Source: Chloroflexota bacterium (GTDB lineage: Bacteria > Chloroflexota > Dehalococcoidia > SM23-28-2 > RBG-16-64-32). Taken from it: 49,722 bases of DNA. The notes under the pieces are model-generated. The model had not been told where the DNA came from, made no database searches, and saw only the letters and a program-made list of their open reading frames with translations. The position numbers and the translations under genes are program-made. Shown here in pieces: positions 9,231 to 16,243 of the stretch (position 1 is its first letter; every line of letters begins with the position of its first letter). Location: positions 1-49,722 of the forward strand of contig JAJCYV010000044.1 in assembly GCA_029262695.1 (NCBI GenBank), read 5' to 3'.

Positions 9231-10256
9231 ATGAAGACAGCCGCTTTCGTGCAGCCGGGCGTCATGGAGCTGCGCGACGCGCCTGAGCCCGAGCCAGGCC
9301 CCGGCCAGGTCGTCGTGGCGGTCAGCTACTGCGGCATCTGCGGCTCCGACCTGCACGAGTACGACGCCGCGGGCCCGTCGATACGCGCCGCCGGCGTCTT
9401 CCAGCCGGTCATGGGCCACGAGTTCACCGGCACCATCGCCGCGCTTGGCGAAGGCGCCGATGGCCTGCGCGCAGGCGATTCCGTCGTCGTCAACCCGGGC
9501 GCCACCTGCGGGACGTGCTGGCACTGCACCCACGGAGCGGCCAACGTCTGCGCGACACAACTCGGCACCGGCTACATGCTTGCGGGCGGCTACGCCGAGC
9601 GCTGCCTCGTCCAGGCGAGCCAGTGCCTGCCGATCCCCGGCGAGGAGTGGCTCGAGAAGGCCGCGCTCACGGAGCCGTTCGCCGTCGCCCTGCGCGCAAC
9701 AAACCGCGGCGAGATGAAGACCGGTGAGACCGTCTTCATCGCCGGCGGCGGCCCCATCGGCCTGCTCTCCCTGATCGCCGCCCGGCGCGGAGGAGCCGGC
9801 ACGATCATCCTCTCCGAGCCCGCCGAGTCACGCCGCGAACTGGCCCTGCAGCTGGGCGCGGACCACGTCATCGACACGGCGCAGCCCGCCTCGCTCAAGG
9901 TTCGGGAGCTGACCGGCGGCATGGGCGCCGACCTCTCGATCGAAGCCGTAGGCATCCCGCCGACGATGGACGACGCGCTGGGAGCGACCCGGAGGGCCGG
10001 CCGCATCGTCATCGCCGGCACGTTCGATCTGCCGTACACGATCGGACTACTCAACCTGATCGTGCAGGAGCAGTCGATCGTCGCCACCTTCGGCTACGTC
10101 GAGGAGTTCGCCGAGGCGCGAGACCTCATCTGCTCCGGTGAGGTGGACGTCTCGCCGCTCATCTCCCGCACAGTCGCGCTGGACGACGTGCCGAGGACGT
10201 TCGACGACATGACGCGCAGCCGGAACGACTACCAGAAGGTGCTAGTCCGGCCCTGA
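9231..10256 (+). CDS. zinc-dependent alcohol/polyol dehydrogenase
   Basis: Medium-chain dehydrogenase/reductase of 341 residues. The catalytic zinc ligands are visible as Cys34 (CGICGSD) and His63/Glu64 (MGHEF). The structural zinc site is a Cys cluster (CGTCWHC..ANVC, about residues 88-103), and the NAD-binding Rossmann motif is GGGPIGLL. The pattern resembles 2,3-butanediol, sorbitol and threonine dehydrogenases, so it oxidises a secondary alcohol or polyol with NAD(P); the exact substrate is open. The ATG at 9231 fits the family start; an upstream ATG (9180) would add 17 unrelated residues. No strong ribosome site is visible. Confidence 0.93.
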   Translation: MKTAAFVQPGVMELRDAPEPEPGPGQVVVAVSYCGICGSDLHEYDAAGPSIRAAGVFQPVMGHEFTGTIAALGEGADGLRAGDSVVVNPGATCGTCWHCTHGAANVCATQLGTGYMLAGGYAERCLVQASQCLPIPGEEWLEKAALTEPFAVALRATNRGEMKTGETVFIAGGGPIGLLSLIAARRGGAGTIILSEPAESRRELALQLGADHVIDTAQPASLKVRELTGGMGADLSIEAVGIPPTMDDALGATRRAGRIVIAGTFDLPYTIGLLNLIVQEQSIVATFGYVEEFAEARDLICSGEVDVSPLISRTVALDDVPRTFDDMTRSRNDYQKVLVRP

Positions 10257-10267
10257 GTCGCGGCAAG

Positions 10268-10456
10268 CTAGGCGCTGGTCGGTTCGATCGCCAGCTCTGC
10301 GAGGCTGGCCGAGCGGCCGCGATAAAAGCCGACCCGTGGCGGGGAGGCCCACTCCTCACGGTTCGCTCGCGGCACGTTCACCTTCAGTCGGCCGGCTTCG
10401 GCCTGAAGCTCCTGCAGTTTATATCCGATCGTCTCTTCCGGTGCGAACGAAAGCAT
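10268..10456 (-). CDS. 62-aa conserved-looking small protein
   Basis: Small cytoplasmic protein of 62 residues with a near-ideal ribosome site (AGGAGG, five bases before ATG). The N-terminal half reads LSFAPEETIGYKLQELQAEA and could form a helix; the rest is Arg-rich. I recognise no domain. It converges with the alcohol dehydrogenase (11 bases apart) and diverges from the DHSWGPR-motif gene. The strong ribosome site and clean spacing argue that it is expressed. It could be a small accessory or regulatory protein. Confidence 0.6.
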   Translation of the reverse strand: MLSFAPEETIGYKLQELQAEAGRLKVNVPRANREEWASPPRVGFYRGRSASLAELAIEPTSA

Positions 10457-10634
10457 CTAGACCTCCTTTCCCAGTCTCTTGTTACCTTCCATCATCTATT
10501 CCAACGACGCGGCACCGGTTATCGGTGCGCTGACGACAAGTGGAGTTCCGGTCCTGGACCAGCGTGCTACAATCGCCCCGCCTGCTGGCCCGCCTGCCGG
10601 CAGGCGCGGCACGAACTCGCAGGAGGGCGCCCCA

Positions 10635-11612
10635 ATGGTCACGGAACGAGTGTTCGGCGACGTCAGGCCCGAAGACGACTACACCCATCCTCTCGGCCCC
10701 GAAGAGAACTTCAACGAGAGCATGTACTTCAACTTCTTCGATAATCGCCGGCGCCGCGGCGGCTTCCTGCGCCTCGGCAACCGCGCCAACGAGGGCTACG
10801 CAGAGGTCACGCTCTCCCTCTTCGAGCCCGACGGCAGCGTCCTCTTCAACTACAAGCGTCCCGAGATCGCGAACAACGACGCCTACGACGCCGGCGGCAT
10901 GCGCTTCGAAACGATCGAACCCCTGACCCGCCACCGCACGACGTACGACGGCTCGTCCGTCTTCCTCGCGAAGCCGGAGGAGATGTCGGACCCCGGCCAG
11001 GCCTTCCGGGAGAACCCGCACAAGAAGGTGCAGGTCGACCTCACGCACGAGGGCGTCGCGCCGGTCTTCGGGTCGCGGGGCACCGACGCCGCACACGAAA
11101 ACGAGGAGGAGGGATTCGGCCGCGCGCACTACGAGCAGCACATGCGCGTAACCGGCAACCTGACGATCGACGGCGAGACCACGGAGATCGACGGCTTCGG
11201 CCTGCGCGACCACTCCTGGGGCCCGCGCTACTGGCAGAACATCCTCTCCTACCGCTGGCTCAACTGTTCCTTCGGGCCCGCGCTCAACATCATGGTCTCC
11301 GAAATCAACCGCACGAAGACCGACCGCATGGAGTGGGGCGTCGTCATCCGAGACGGCGCCATCTCGCGCATCACCAACGTCCATATCGAGTCGCAGTTCG
11401 ACGCCGAGGAACGGCTCCTCCGGGCGATGCGCGCCGACGTCACTCTGGAAGACGGTGAGGAAGTGACCGTCGAGGGCAAGGTCGTCGGCTACATCCCACT
11501 GCGCAACCGCCGCCAGGGCCACGTCACCCACATCGGCGAGGCGATGACCGAGTACACCTGCCTGGGCCACACCGGCCTCGGCATCTCCGAATACCTCGAC
11601 CAGCTTCAGTAG
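10635..11612 (+). CDS. DHSWGPR-motif protein (DUF7065/DUF7064-like)
   Basis: Soluble protein of 325 residues without a signal peptide. The motif GLRDHSWGPRYW at about 191-202 is typical of a two-barrel, lipocalin-like family related to AttH/hydroxyneurosporene-synthase proteins (now DUF7065/DUF7064, from memory). The function is not established. The ATG at 10635 has AGGAGGG 8 bases upstream; the frame is open to 10479 but lacks signals there. A possible -10 (TACAAT, 10568-10573) lies upstream. Only three bases separate it from the kinase-like gene that follows, so it belongs to that operon and may act on the same lipid or acyl substrate. Confidence 0.75.
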   Translation: MVTERVFGDVRPEDDYTHPLGPEENFNESMYFNFFDNRRRRGGFLRLGNRANEGYAEVTLSLFEPDGSVLFNYKRPEIANNDAYDAGGMRFETIEPLTRHRTTYDGSSVFLAKPEEMSDPGQAFRENPHKKVQVDLTHEGVAPVFGSRGTDAAHENEEEGFGRAHYEQHMRVTGNLTIDGETTEIDGFGLRDHSWGPRYWQNILSYRWLNCSFGPALNIMVSEINRTKTDRMEWGVVIRDGAISRITNVHIESQFDAEERLLRAMRADVTLEDGEEVTVEGKVVGYIPLRNRRQGHVTHIGEAMTEYTCLGHTGLGISEYLDQLQ

Positions 11613-11615
11613 ACG

Positions 11616-12653
11616 TTGCCCCGTAAGACCGCAACTCCGGACGAAGTCGGCGAGAAGCTAACGGCCTTCCTCAAGCGCTCCCACGGCGCGAAGTCCGTGC
11701 GCATCGACGGCGTCCGCCTCCTCACCGGCGGCGCCTCCCGCCAGACGTGGTCGTTCGACGCAGTGATCGAGCACGCTGACGGCCGAACCGACACGCTGGC
11801 GCTCATCGCGCGCGCCGACCAGCGCCAGAGCGTCGGCCTGATGACGCGCGAGACCGAGTACCGTCTCCTCGAAGCCGTTCACGCCGGGGGCGTCCCCGTC
11901 CCGCGCGTCCACCTCATGGGCGACGATTCGCTCGGCGCACCGTTCTTCCTCATGGAGCGCATCGAGGGCGAGACGATCGCCCGCCGCATCCTCCGCGACG
12001 ACGAGTACGCCGGCGCCCGCGAGATGATGACCGCGCAGCTCGGCGAGATCCTGGCAGCTGTGCACCGCCTCCCGGTCGACGAGCACGGTCTCGCGGACGC
12101 TCTGACCGCGCCGATCGAGGGCAAGTCGCCCGCCGAAAGCGAGCTGCAGCGCATCGAAGGGACGTTTCGCTCGATCGCGCCCGAGCCGCACCCCGCCTTC
12201 GAGCTGGCGGTCCGCTGGCTCAAGGGGCACCTGCCGGCATCGGGAGAGCCGACGCTCGTGCACGGCGACTACCGGTTGGGCAACCTCATCGTCGGCCCGG
12301 AGGGCGTGCGGTCGGTGCTGGACTGGGAACTGGCGCACGTGGGCGACCCGATGGAAGACCTCGCCTGGGTCTGCGTCCGCTCCTGGCGCTTCGGGAACGA
12401 TGACAAGCCCGTCGCCGGTGTCGGCCAGCGGGAGGAGCTCTTTCGCGCCTATGAGGCCGCCGGCGGACGCAAAGTCGACCCGGCGGTCGTCCATTGGTGG
12501 GAGGTCTTCGGCAACCTGCGCTGGGGCGTCATCTGCATCATGCAGGCGCGCGCCTACCTGGACGGCCTCTCGAAGTCCGTCGAGCTGGCCACCATCGGCC
12601 GCCGCACTGCCGAGACCGAATGGGAGCTGCTGAACCTGCTGGAGGGCGCCTGA
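11616..12653 (+). CDS. APH-family kinase, ACAD10/LvaA-like
   Basis: Phosphotransferase of the aminoglycoside-phosphotransferase/ACAD10-11 family, 345 residues. The catalytic loop is HGDYRLGN (His216, Asp218) and the metal-binding DFG equivalent is VLDWELAHVGDP (Asp236). In P. putida LvaA, with small partner LvaB, phosphorylates 4-hydroxyacyl-CoA in levulinate breakdown; human ACAD10/11 carry a similar domain. Here the next gene encodes a DUF6285-like small protein, the expected partner. The start is a TTG three bases after the previous stop, so translation is probably coupled. No acyl-CoA dehydrogenase (LvaC equivalent) is adjacent. Antibiotic phosphorylation is unlikely given this context. 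Confidence 0.88.
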   Translation: MPRKTATPDEVGEKLTAFLKRSHGAKSVRIDGVRLLTGGASRQTWSFDAVIEHADGRTDTLALIARADQRQSVGLMTRETEYRLLEAVHAGGVPVPRVHLMGDDSLGAPFFLMERIEGETIARRILRDDEYAGAREMMTAQLGEILAAVHRLPVDEHGLADALTAPIEGKSPAESELQRIEGTFRSIAPEPHPAFELAVRWLKGHLPASGEPTLVHGDYRLGNLIVGPEGVRSVLDWELAHVGDPMEDLAWVCVRSWRFGNDDKPVAGVGQREELFRAYEAAGGRKVDPAVVHWWEVFGNLRWGVICIMQARAYLDGLSKSVELATIGRRTAETEWELLNLLEGA

Positions 12654-13045
12654 TGCAAGACCGGCCCTCATACGACGAGCTGCTCGCCGCCGTCGAGCAC
12701 TTTCTCGACACCGAAATCGTGCCGAACGTGCCCGGCTCGCGCGGCTTTCACGCTCGCATCGCGGCCAACGCCATCCGCATCGTCCGCCGCGAACTGGCCA
12801 ACGAAGAAGACCAGCTCGCTGCCGAATGGTCCGGCCTCGACGCCGTCCTCGGCCCGGCCGAACGCCCCGCCGGCCGCGAAGAGCTGCGATCGGCCCTGCA
12901 GGAGCGAAACGAGGCGCTCTGCACGCTCATCCGCGACGGCGACGCGGGCGACAGCGAAGCGGCCCGCAGGCTGTTCGAGCACGTTCAGCGCACCGTCCGG
13001 GACAAGCTGACCGTAAGCGACCCGGCGCTGCTCGAACGTTCCTAG
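12653..13045 (+). CDS. DUF6285-like small partner of the kinase (LvaB-like)
   Basis: Small, highly charged and probably all-helical protein of 130 residues (starts MQDRPSYDELLAAVEHFL, with a long central helix rich in Arg/Glu). Length, position and N-terminal pattern match DUF6285 proteins that sit directly after ACAD10-like kinases; LvaB of the levulinate pathway is of this kind (from memory). The ATG overlaps the kinase stop (TGATG), so the two are made together. Its likely role is to activate or stabilise the kinase. The frame is open upstream inside the kinase gene, but the overlap ATG is the natural start. Confidence 0.82.
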   Translation: MQDRPSYDELLAAVEHFLDTEIVPNVPGSRGFHARIAANAIRIVRRELANEEDQLAAEWSGLDAVLGPAERPAGREELRSALQERNEALCTLIRDGDAGDSEAARRLFEHVQRTVRDKLTVSDPALLERS

Positions 13046-13128
13046 ACCGGTGAACGCTCGACCGTTAGCGTAGGGTCACTTACCCTTTATCAAACGCGCC
13101 CTTACGCACCCACTCTAGGAGGAATCAG

Positions 13129-13971
13129 ATGATGAACCGACGTTCACGGGCCTGGCGCCTGCTCATTCTCGCGATCGGCGCCATCGCCCTGCTCGGCCTC
13201 GTGGCCGCGGCCGCCTGCAACGACGATGATGACGGTGGCAACGGCGACGGTAACGGCAACGGCGATCCGACCGCCACGACGAGCGACGGAAACGGCGATG
13301 GCGATGGTGACGGCGATGGCGATGGCGACGGCAACGGCAACGGCGACGGCAACGGCAACGGCGACGGCGACGGCTCCTCGCTCGCCGACCTCGCTAGCTT
13401 CGGCAGCGACTACGAGTCGTTCGAGGGCAAAGTCACGTACAGCATGACCGACTTCAGCGGCGAGGACAGCGGCATCAGCAGCATGACCATCTACCAGAAG
13501 GACGGCTCGTCCCGCTTCGACATGGCAACCGATGAAGGCGAGTTCTCTGTCATCAGCACGCCGGACCAAACCTACATGTGCACGGAAGGCCAGTGTCTCC
13601 AGTTCCCGGCCGGCGACGACACCGCCGACGACAGCGTGGAGGACTTCGCAGATTTCTTCAGTGCCGACACGATCACCGAAGACATCGATGACATCCCCGA
13701 CGACGTGGACGTCAACGTGTCCAATGAGACGATCGCCGGTATCGACGCGACTTGCTTCAGCGCCACAGGCGACCTGGACCCAGAGCAGGCCGGCGACGAA
13801 AGCAGCGAGTTCTGCTTCTCCGACGGCGGCTTGATGCTCCGCCTCACGTTCGAAGGCGCCGACGAATCAGGTAGCTTCGAAGCCACAGCGGCCAGCGACG
13901 ACGTCCCCGACTCGGACTTCGACCCGCCGTTCACGGTGGTAGACTTCGGCGACCTCTTCCCGACACCGTAA
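13129..13971 (+). CDS. lipoprotein with Gly/Asn/Asp repeat linker
   Basis: Secreted lipoprotein of about 280 residues. A basic N terminus and hydrophobic core end in the lipobox LVAAAAC. A linker of about 55 residues made of GDGNGN-type repeats follows, then an acidic globular domain (about 85-280) with four Cys residues (CTEGQC, ATC, FC) that could pair as disulfides. The domain loosely recalls LppX/LprAFG-type lipid carriers in size and layout, but I cannot assign it. AGGAGG lies six bases before ATGATG; either ATG may be used. A strong terminator hairpin follows the stop. Confidence 0.85.
   Translation: MMNRRSRAWRLLILAIGAIALLGLVAAAACNDDDDGGNGDGNGNGDPTATTSDGNGDGDGDGDGDGDGNGNGDGNGNGDGDGSSLADLASFGSDYESFEGKVTYSMTDFSGEDSGISSMTIYQKDGSSRFDMATDEGEFSVISTPDQTYMCTEGQCLQFPAGDDTADDSVEDFADFFSADTITEDIDDIPDDVDVNVSNETIAGIDATCFSATGDLDPEQAGDESSEFCFSDGGLMLRLTFEGADESGSFEATAASDDVPDSDFDPPFTVVDFGDLFPTP
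13236..13377 (+). repeat. GGCAAC/GGCGAY hexanucleotide repeat
   Basis: Imperfect tandem repeats of GGCGAC, GGCGAT and GGCAAC units inside the lipoprotein gene encode the Gly-Asn/Gly-Asp linker. Such tracts can change length by slippage in steps of six bases without breaking the frame. Confidence 0.8.
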
Positions 13972-13989
13972 CCTGAGACCGCACGACCA

Positions 13990-14030
13990 AGAGAGGCCCA
14001 TCCGCCCGCCGGACGGGCCTCTCTCTTCTT
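13990..14030 (+). terminator. rho-independent terminator of the lipoprotein gene
   Basis: The stem GAGAGGCCC pairs with GGGCCTCTC, with a partly paired inner part, and is followed by CTTCTT. It lies 20 bases after the stop codon. Confidence 0.75.
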
Positions 14031-14058
14031 GCCGCGCCGGAAGCGGAGTCGTTAAGAT
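14029..14058 (+). promoter_or_regulatory. candidate promoter of the tRNA-Leu(GAG)/tRNA-Cys unit
   Basis: TTGCCG (14029-14034) and TAAGAT (14053-14058) are separated by 18 bases and end 10 bases before the tRNA-Leu(GAG) gene. The fit to the sigma-70 consensus is moderate. Confidence 0.4.
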
Positions 14059-14068
14059 AAGTGGTACT

Positions 14069-14155
14069 GCCGAGGTGGTGGAATAGGTAGACACGCCGTC
14101 TTGAGGGGGCGGTGCCCGTAAGGGCGTAGGGGTTCAAATCCCCTCCTCGGCACCA
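14069..14155 (+). tRNA. tRNA-Leu (GAG)
   Basis: Class II tRNA with a long variable arm (GTGCCCGTAAGGGCGT). The acceptor GCCGAGG pairs with CCTCGGC, the anticodon stem CCGTC pairs with GGCGG, and the loop TTGAGGG gives anticodon GAG. The T loop is TTCAAAT. CCA is encoded and the discriminator is A. It reads CUC/CUU codons and is the natural ligand of the CUC-specifier T-box at 23184-23430. Confidence 0.96.
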
Positions 14156-14165
14156 AATAGCGCTG

Positions 14166-14240
14166 GGCGACGTAGCCAAGTGGTTAAGGCAGGGGTTTGC
14201 AAAACCCTGATCGCGGGTTCGAATCCCGCCGTCGCCTCCA
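14166..14240 (+). tRNA. tRNA-Cys (GCA)
   Basis: The acceptor GGCGACG pairs with CGTCGCC, the anticodon loop TTGCAAA gives GCA, the T loop is TTCGAAT, the discriminator is U as expected for Cys, and CCA is encoded. It lies 10 bases after tRNA-Leu(GAG), so the two are probably one transcript. Confidence 0.96.
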
Positions 14241-14251
14241 CGAAATCAGAC

Positions 14252-14284
14252 ACGGGGCCGGCCTCAAAAGGGCCGGCCCCGTTG
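14252..14284 (+). terminator. strong terminator after tRNA-Cys
   Basis: A perfect 12-bp stem (14252-14263 with 14271-14282, ACGGGGCCGGCC with its complement) has a seven-base loop. Only a short TT follows, so termination may rely on the very stable stem. Confidence 0.7.
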
Positions 14285-14344
14285 CGCGCCACAGGGCGCC
14301 AGCGAGCCTCACCGCGGCTGGCGTAGAATAGCGGGCGAGATCAC

Positions 14345-14590
14345 ATGACGGCGCAAGAACTCTCGTACAACGGCGCCCCGCTGACGGTGCGCGGCGACGA
14401 GGCAGCCGCGCACCGGAAGACGCGGGAGCACATCTCCCGGCCCGGCACCTGGTGGACCGGCGCCGAGCGCGTCGCCATCGCCGCCGACACCCGCATCGCC
14501 GACGCCACCGGCATCCCCCTGGACGAGTCCGGCCGCGACGCCCGGGAAGCGCTCGCGAGCAGGCTCGACGTCCAGCGCTACGAAGAGTAG
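14345..14590 (+). CDS. 81-aa hypothetical protein between tRNA genes
   Basis: Reading frame of 81 residues between tRNA-Cys and tRNA-Leu(UAA). The middle (SRPGTWWTGAERVAIAADTR) resembles the N-terminal part of carboxymuconolactone decarboxylase/AhpD-like proteins as I remember them, but the Cys-x-x-Cys catalytic part is missing. It may be a truncated remnant of such a gene or a genuine small protein. A TAGAAT hexamer 15 bases before the ATG could be a -10, giving a very short leader; no ribosome site is obvious. Confidence 0.5.
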   Translation: MTAQELSYNGAPLTVRGDEAAAHRKTREHISRPGTWWTGAERVAIAADTRIADATGIPLDESGRDAREALASRLDVQRYEE

Positions 14591-14641
14591 CCGCTGCCGG
14601 CTGAGGCGCTTTCGCAAGCGGGCAGCTAGAATCGTTATCGG

Positions 14642-14727
14642 GCCGGGGTGGTGGAAGGGTATACACGGCGAACTTAAAATTCGCTGCCCGCAAGGGCATG
14701 TGGGTTCGAATCCCACCCCCGGCACCA
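14642..14727 (+). tRNA. tRNA-Leu (UAA)
   Basis: Class II tRNA with acceptor GCCGGGG/CCCCGGC, anticodon stem GCGAA/TTCGC with loop CTTAAAA (anticodon TAA), variable arm TGCCCGCAAGGGCA, T loop TTCGAAT, discriminator A and encoded CCA. A TAGAAT -10-like hexamer lies at 14627-14632. Its last 45 bases are repeated at 18713-18757, which marks it as a likely integration target. Confidence 0.96.
14683..14727 (+). repeat. left copy of 45-bp direct repeat (attL-like, in tRNA-Leu)
   Basis: The 3' part of tRNA-Leu(UAA), from the end of the anticodon stem to CCA, matches 18713-18757 at 44 of 45 positions. The only difference is C14697 versus A18727. Duplication of a tRNA 3' end at the far side of a segment is the hallmark of tyrosine-integrase insertion. 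Confidence 0.85.
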
Positions 14728-14890
14728 CATTCTCACATCTAAACCGGTCCGGCACCGGTTGCAAGTGCTTGGCCGTGGTGGTCGATCTGACAGCAACGGT
14801 GACGGCACTAGCGTGCTGTCGGAACGATCTGCCTTCAGCAGAGGATCGCGGGTTAGAATCCCCGTCTATGATTGGCTGCGGAGTCTATTC

Positions 14891-16159
14891 TTGCCCGCAC
14901 TAGCTAATGCACTGGCGCGCCGCGGCATCTTCTTCGGCTGGTGGGTGGTCATCGCCAGCGGAACCACGCTGTTCCTGACAGCGGGGACGTTCTTCTATGG
15001 CTTCAGCACGCTCTTCAACCCAATCGTTGCGGAGTTCGGCTGGAGCCGGGCCAGCATCTCGTTGGGGTTCTCGCTACGGTCGAACATGGGTGGCGTGGCG
15101 GCACCGCTCGTGGGATACCTCGTCGACCGGCTGGGCCCGCGACTTCTGATGATGGCTGGCGTGCTGTTCGTCGCGGCCGGGTTTGTGTTATTGAGCCAGA
15201 TGCAGTCGCTGCTGTGGTTCTACGGCTCGATCTTAGTGATCGCGGTAGGGATGAGCGCGACCGGCGGCGCGGTGGGGACAACAGCGGTTGCGTATTGGTT
15301 CGACCGACGTCGCGGCCGGGCCCTCTCCTACATGGCGATGGGTACCGGAATGAGCGGCGTCATGGTACTCGTGCTGGAGTTTCTTATCTCATCCTTCGGC
15401 TGGCGGGAGGCGCTGCTCGTAATCGCGGGGGCCCAGCTGCTCATCTGCCTGCCAATGGCCTCCAGCATCCAGAACTACCCTTCTGACATTGGCCTACGGC
15501 CGGACGGCGAGCCCCCGCCACCGCCCCTGGCGGATGGCGGCGATCCGCCGACTCCGGTCCGCGGTGGGATGACCGTGCGGGAGGCGCTCCGGAGCTCTGC
15601 CTTTTGTAAGATGGCCGGCTCGATCGGGCTGGTGAACATCGGGCTGATCGCGATTATTGTGCACCTGATCCCGTTCCTCACGGGGTCGCTGGACTTCACG
15701 GACGGGCAGGCGGCGGTCGCTTTCACGGCGATGATCCTGCTCAGCTTGATCGGGCGGTTCGTCGCGGGACAGCTCGCTGACCGGATCGACACCAAGTTCG
15801 TGCTGGCCGGGGCATGTGCCTTTGCTGGTGCTTCACTCGTGCTGTTCGCGACTTTGTACGAGCCGTGGCAGATCGCGTACACGCTGCCGGTGTTTGCCTT
15901 CGGCTGGGGAGGGCTGCTGCCAATACGAGCGGCGTTCCAAGCGGATTACTTCGGGACGAAGGCGTTCGGGGCGATCCAGGGGATCGTGTTTACGATAGCC
16001 CAGGTGGGCGGGCTGATCGGCCCGGTGTTCGCCGGGTTCATGTTCGACGAGACGGACAGCTACCGGCTGGCGTTCCTGGTCCTTTCGGCCGGAGCGTTGA
16101 TCTCCGTGCCGATGGCGCTTTCGATCACGCCGCCAGTGCCAGCGGTTGACGGCAGGTAG
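14891..16159 (+). CDS. MFS transporter, OFA/monocarboxylate-like
   Basis: Major facilitator permease of about 422 residues with 12 predicted membrane segments. It opens with FFGWWVVIASGTTLFL and contains GWSRASISLGFSL, GYLVDRLGPR (loop 2-3 signature) and a central loop with a PPPPPLADGG stretch. The pattern fits the oxalate/formate antiporter and monocarboxylate transporter group, so a small organic acid is a likely substrate. I chose the TTG at 14891 with GGAG seven bases upstream. The frame is open to an ATG at 14759, but the extra 44 residues are not MFS-like. It is the first gene inside the tRNA-bounded segment and is convergent with the next gene. Confidence 0.88.
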   Translation: MPALANALARRGIFFGWWVVIASGTTLFLTAGTFFYGFSTLFNPIVAEFGWSRASISLGFSLRSNMGGVAAPLVGYLVDRLGPRLLMMAGVLFVAAGFVLLSQMQSLLWFYGSILVIAVGMSATGGAVGTTAVAYWFDRRRGRALSYMAMGTGMSGVMVLVLEFLISSFGWREALLVIAGAQLLICLPMASSIQNYPSDIGLRPDGEPPPPPLADGGDPPTPVRGGMTVREALRSSAFCKMAGSIGLVNIGLIAIIVHLIPFLTGSLDFTDGQAAVAFTAMILLSLIGRFVAGQLADRIDTKFVLAGACAFAGASLVLFATLYEPWQIAYTLPVFAFGWGGLLPIRAAFQADYFGTKAFGAIQGIVFTIAQVGGLIGPVFAGFMFDETDSYRLAFLVLSAGALISVPMALSITPPVPAVDGR

Positions 16160-16243
16160 AACAAACGCCAGCCAGGAATATGCTGGGCCTAACAACGCCG
16201 ACACGCAACCATGCACGGCGAGTAGCGTGTTACACGGGGCGAC

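Noticed and set aside
10482-12671. Long minus-strand frames opposite the DHSWGPR-motif gene and the kinase
   Set aside because: Antisense shadows; the plus-strand proteins have clear motifs and ribosome sites.
13236-13377. Possible CRISPR array
   Set aside because: The repeats are six-base coding units with no spacers; they encode a Gly/Asn/Asp linker.
14846-14872. Degenerate tRNA T-arm-like sequence (GCGGGTTAGAATCCCCG) before the MFS gene
   Set aside because: The T loop has A in place of the invariant C and there is no acceptor or anticodon arm. It could be a worn tRNA remnant, but the support is too weak for a feature.
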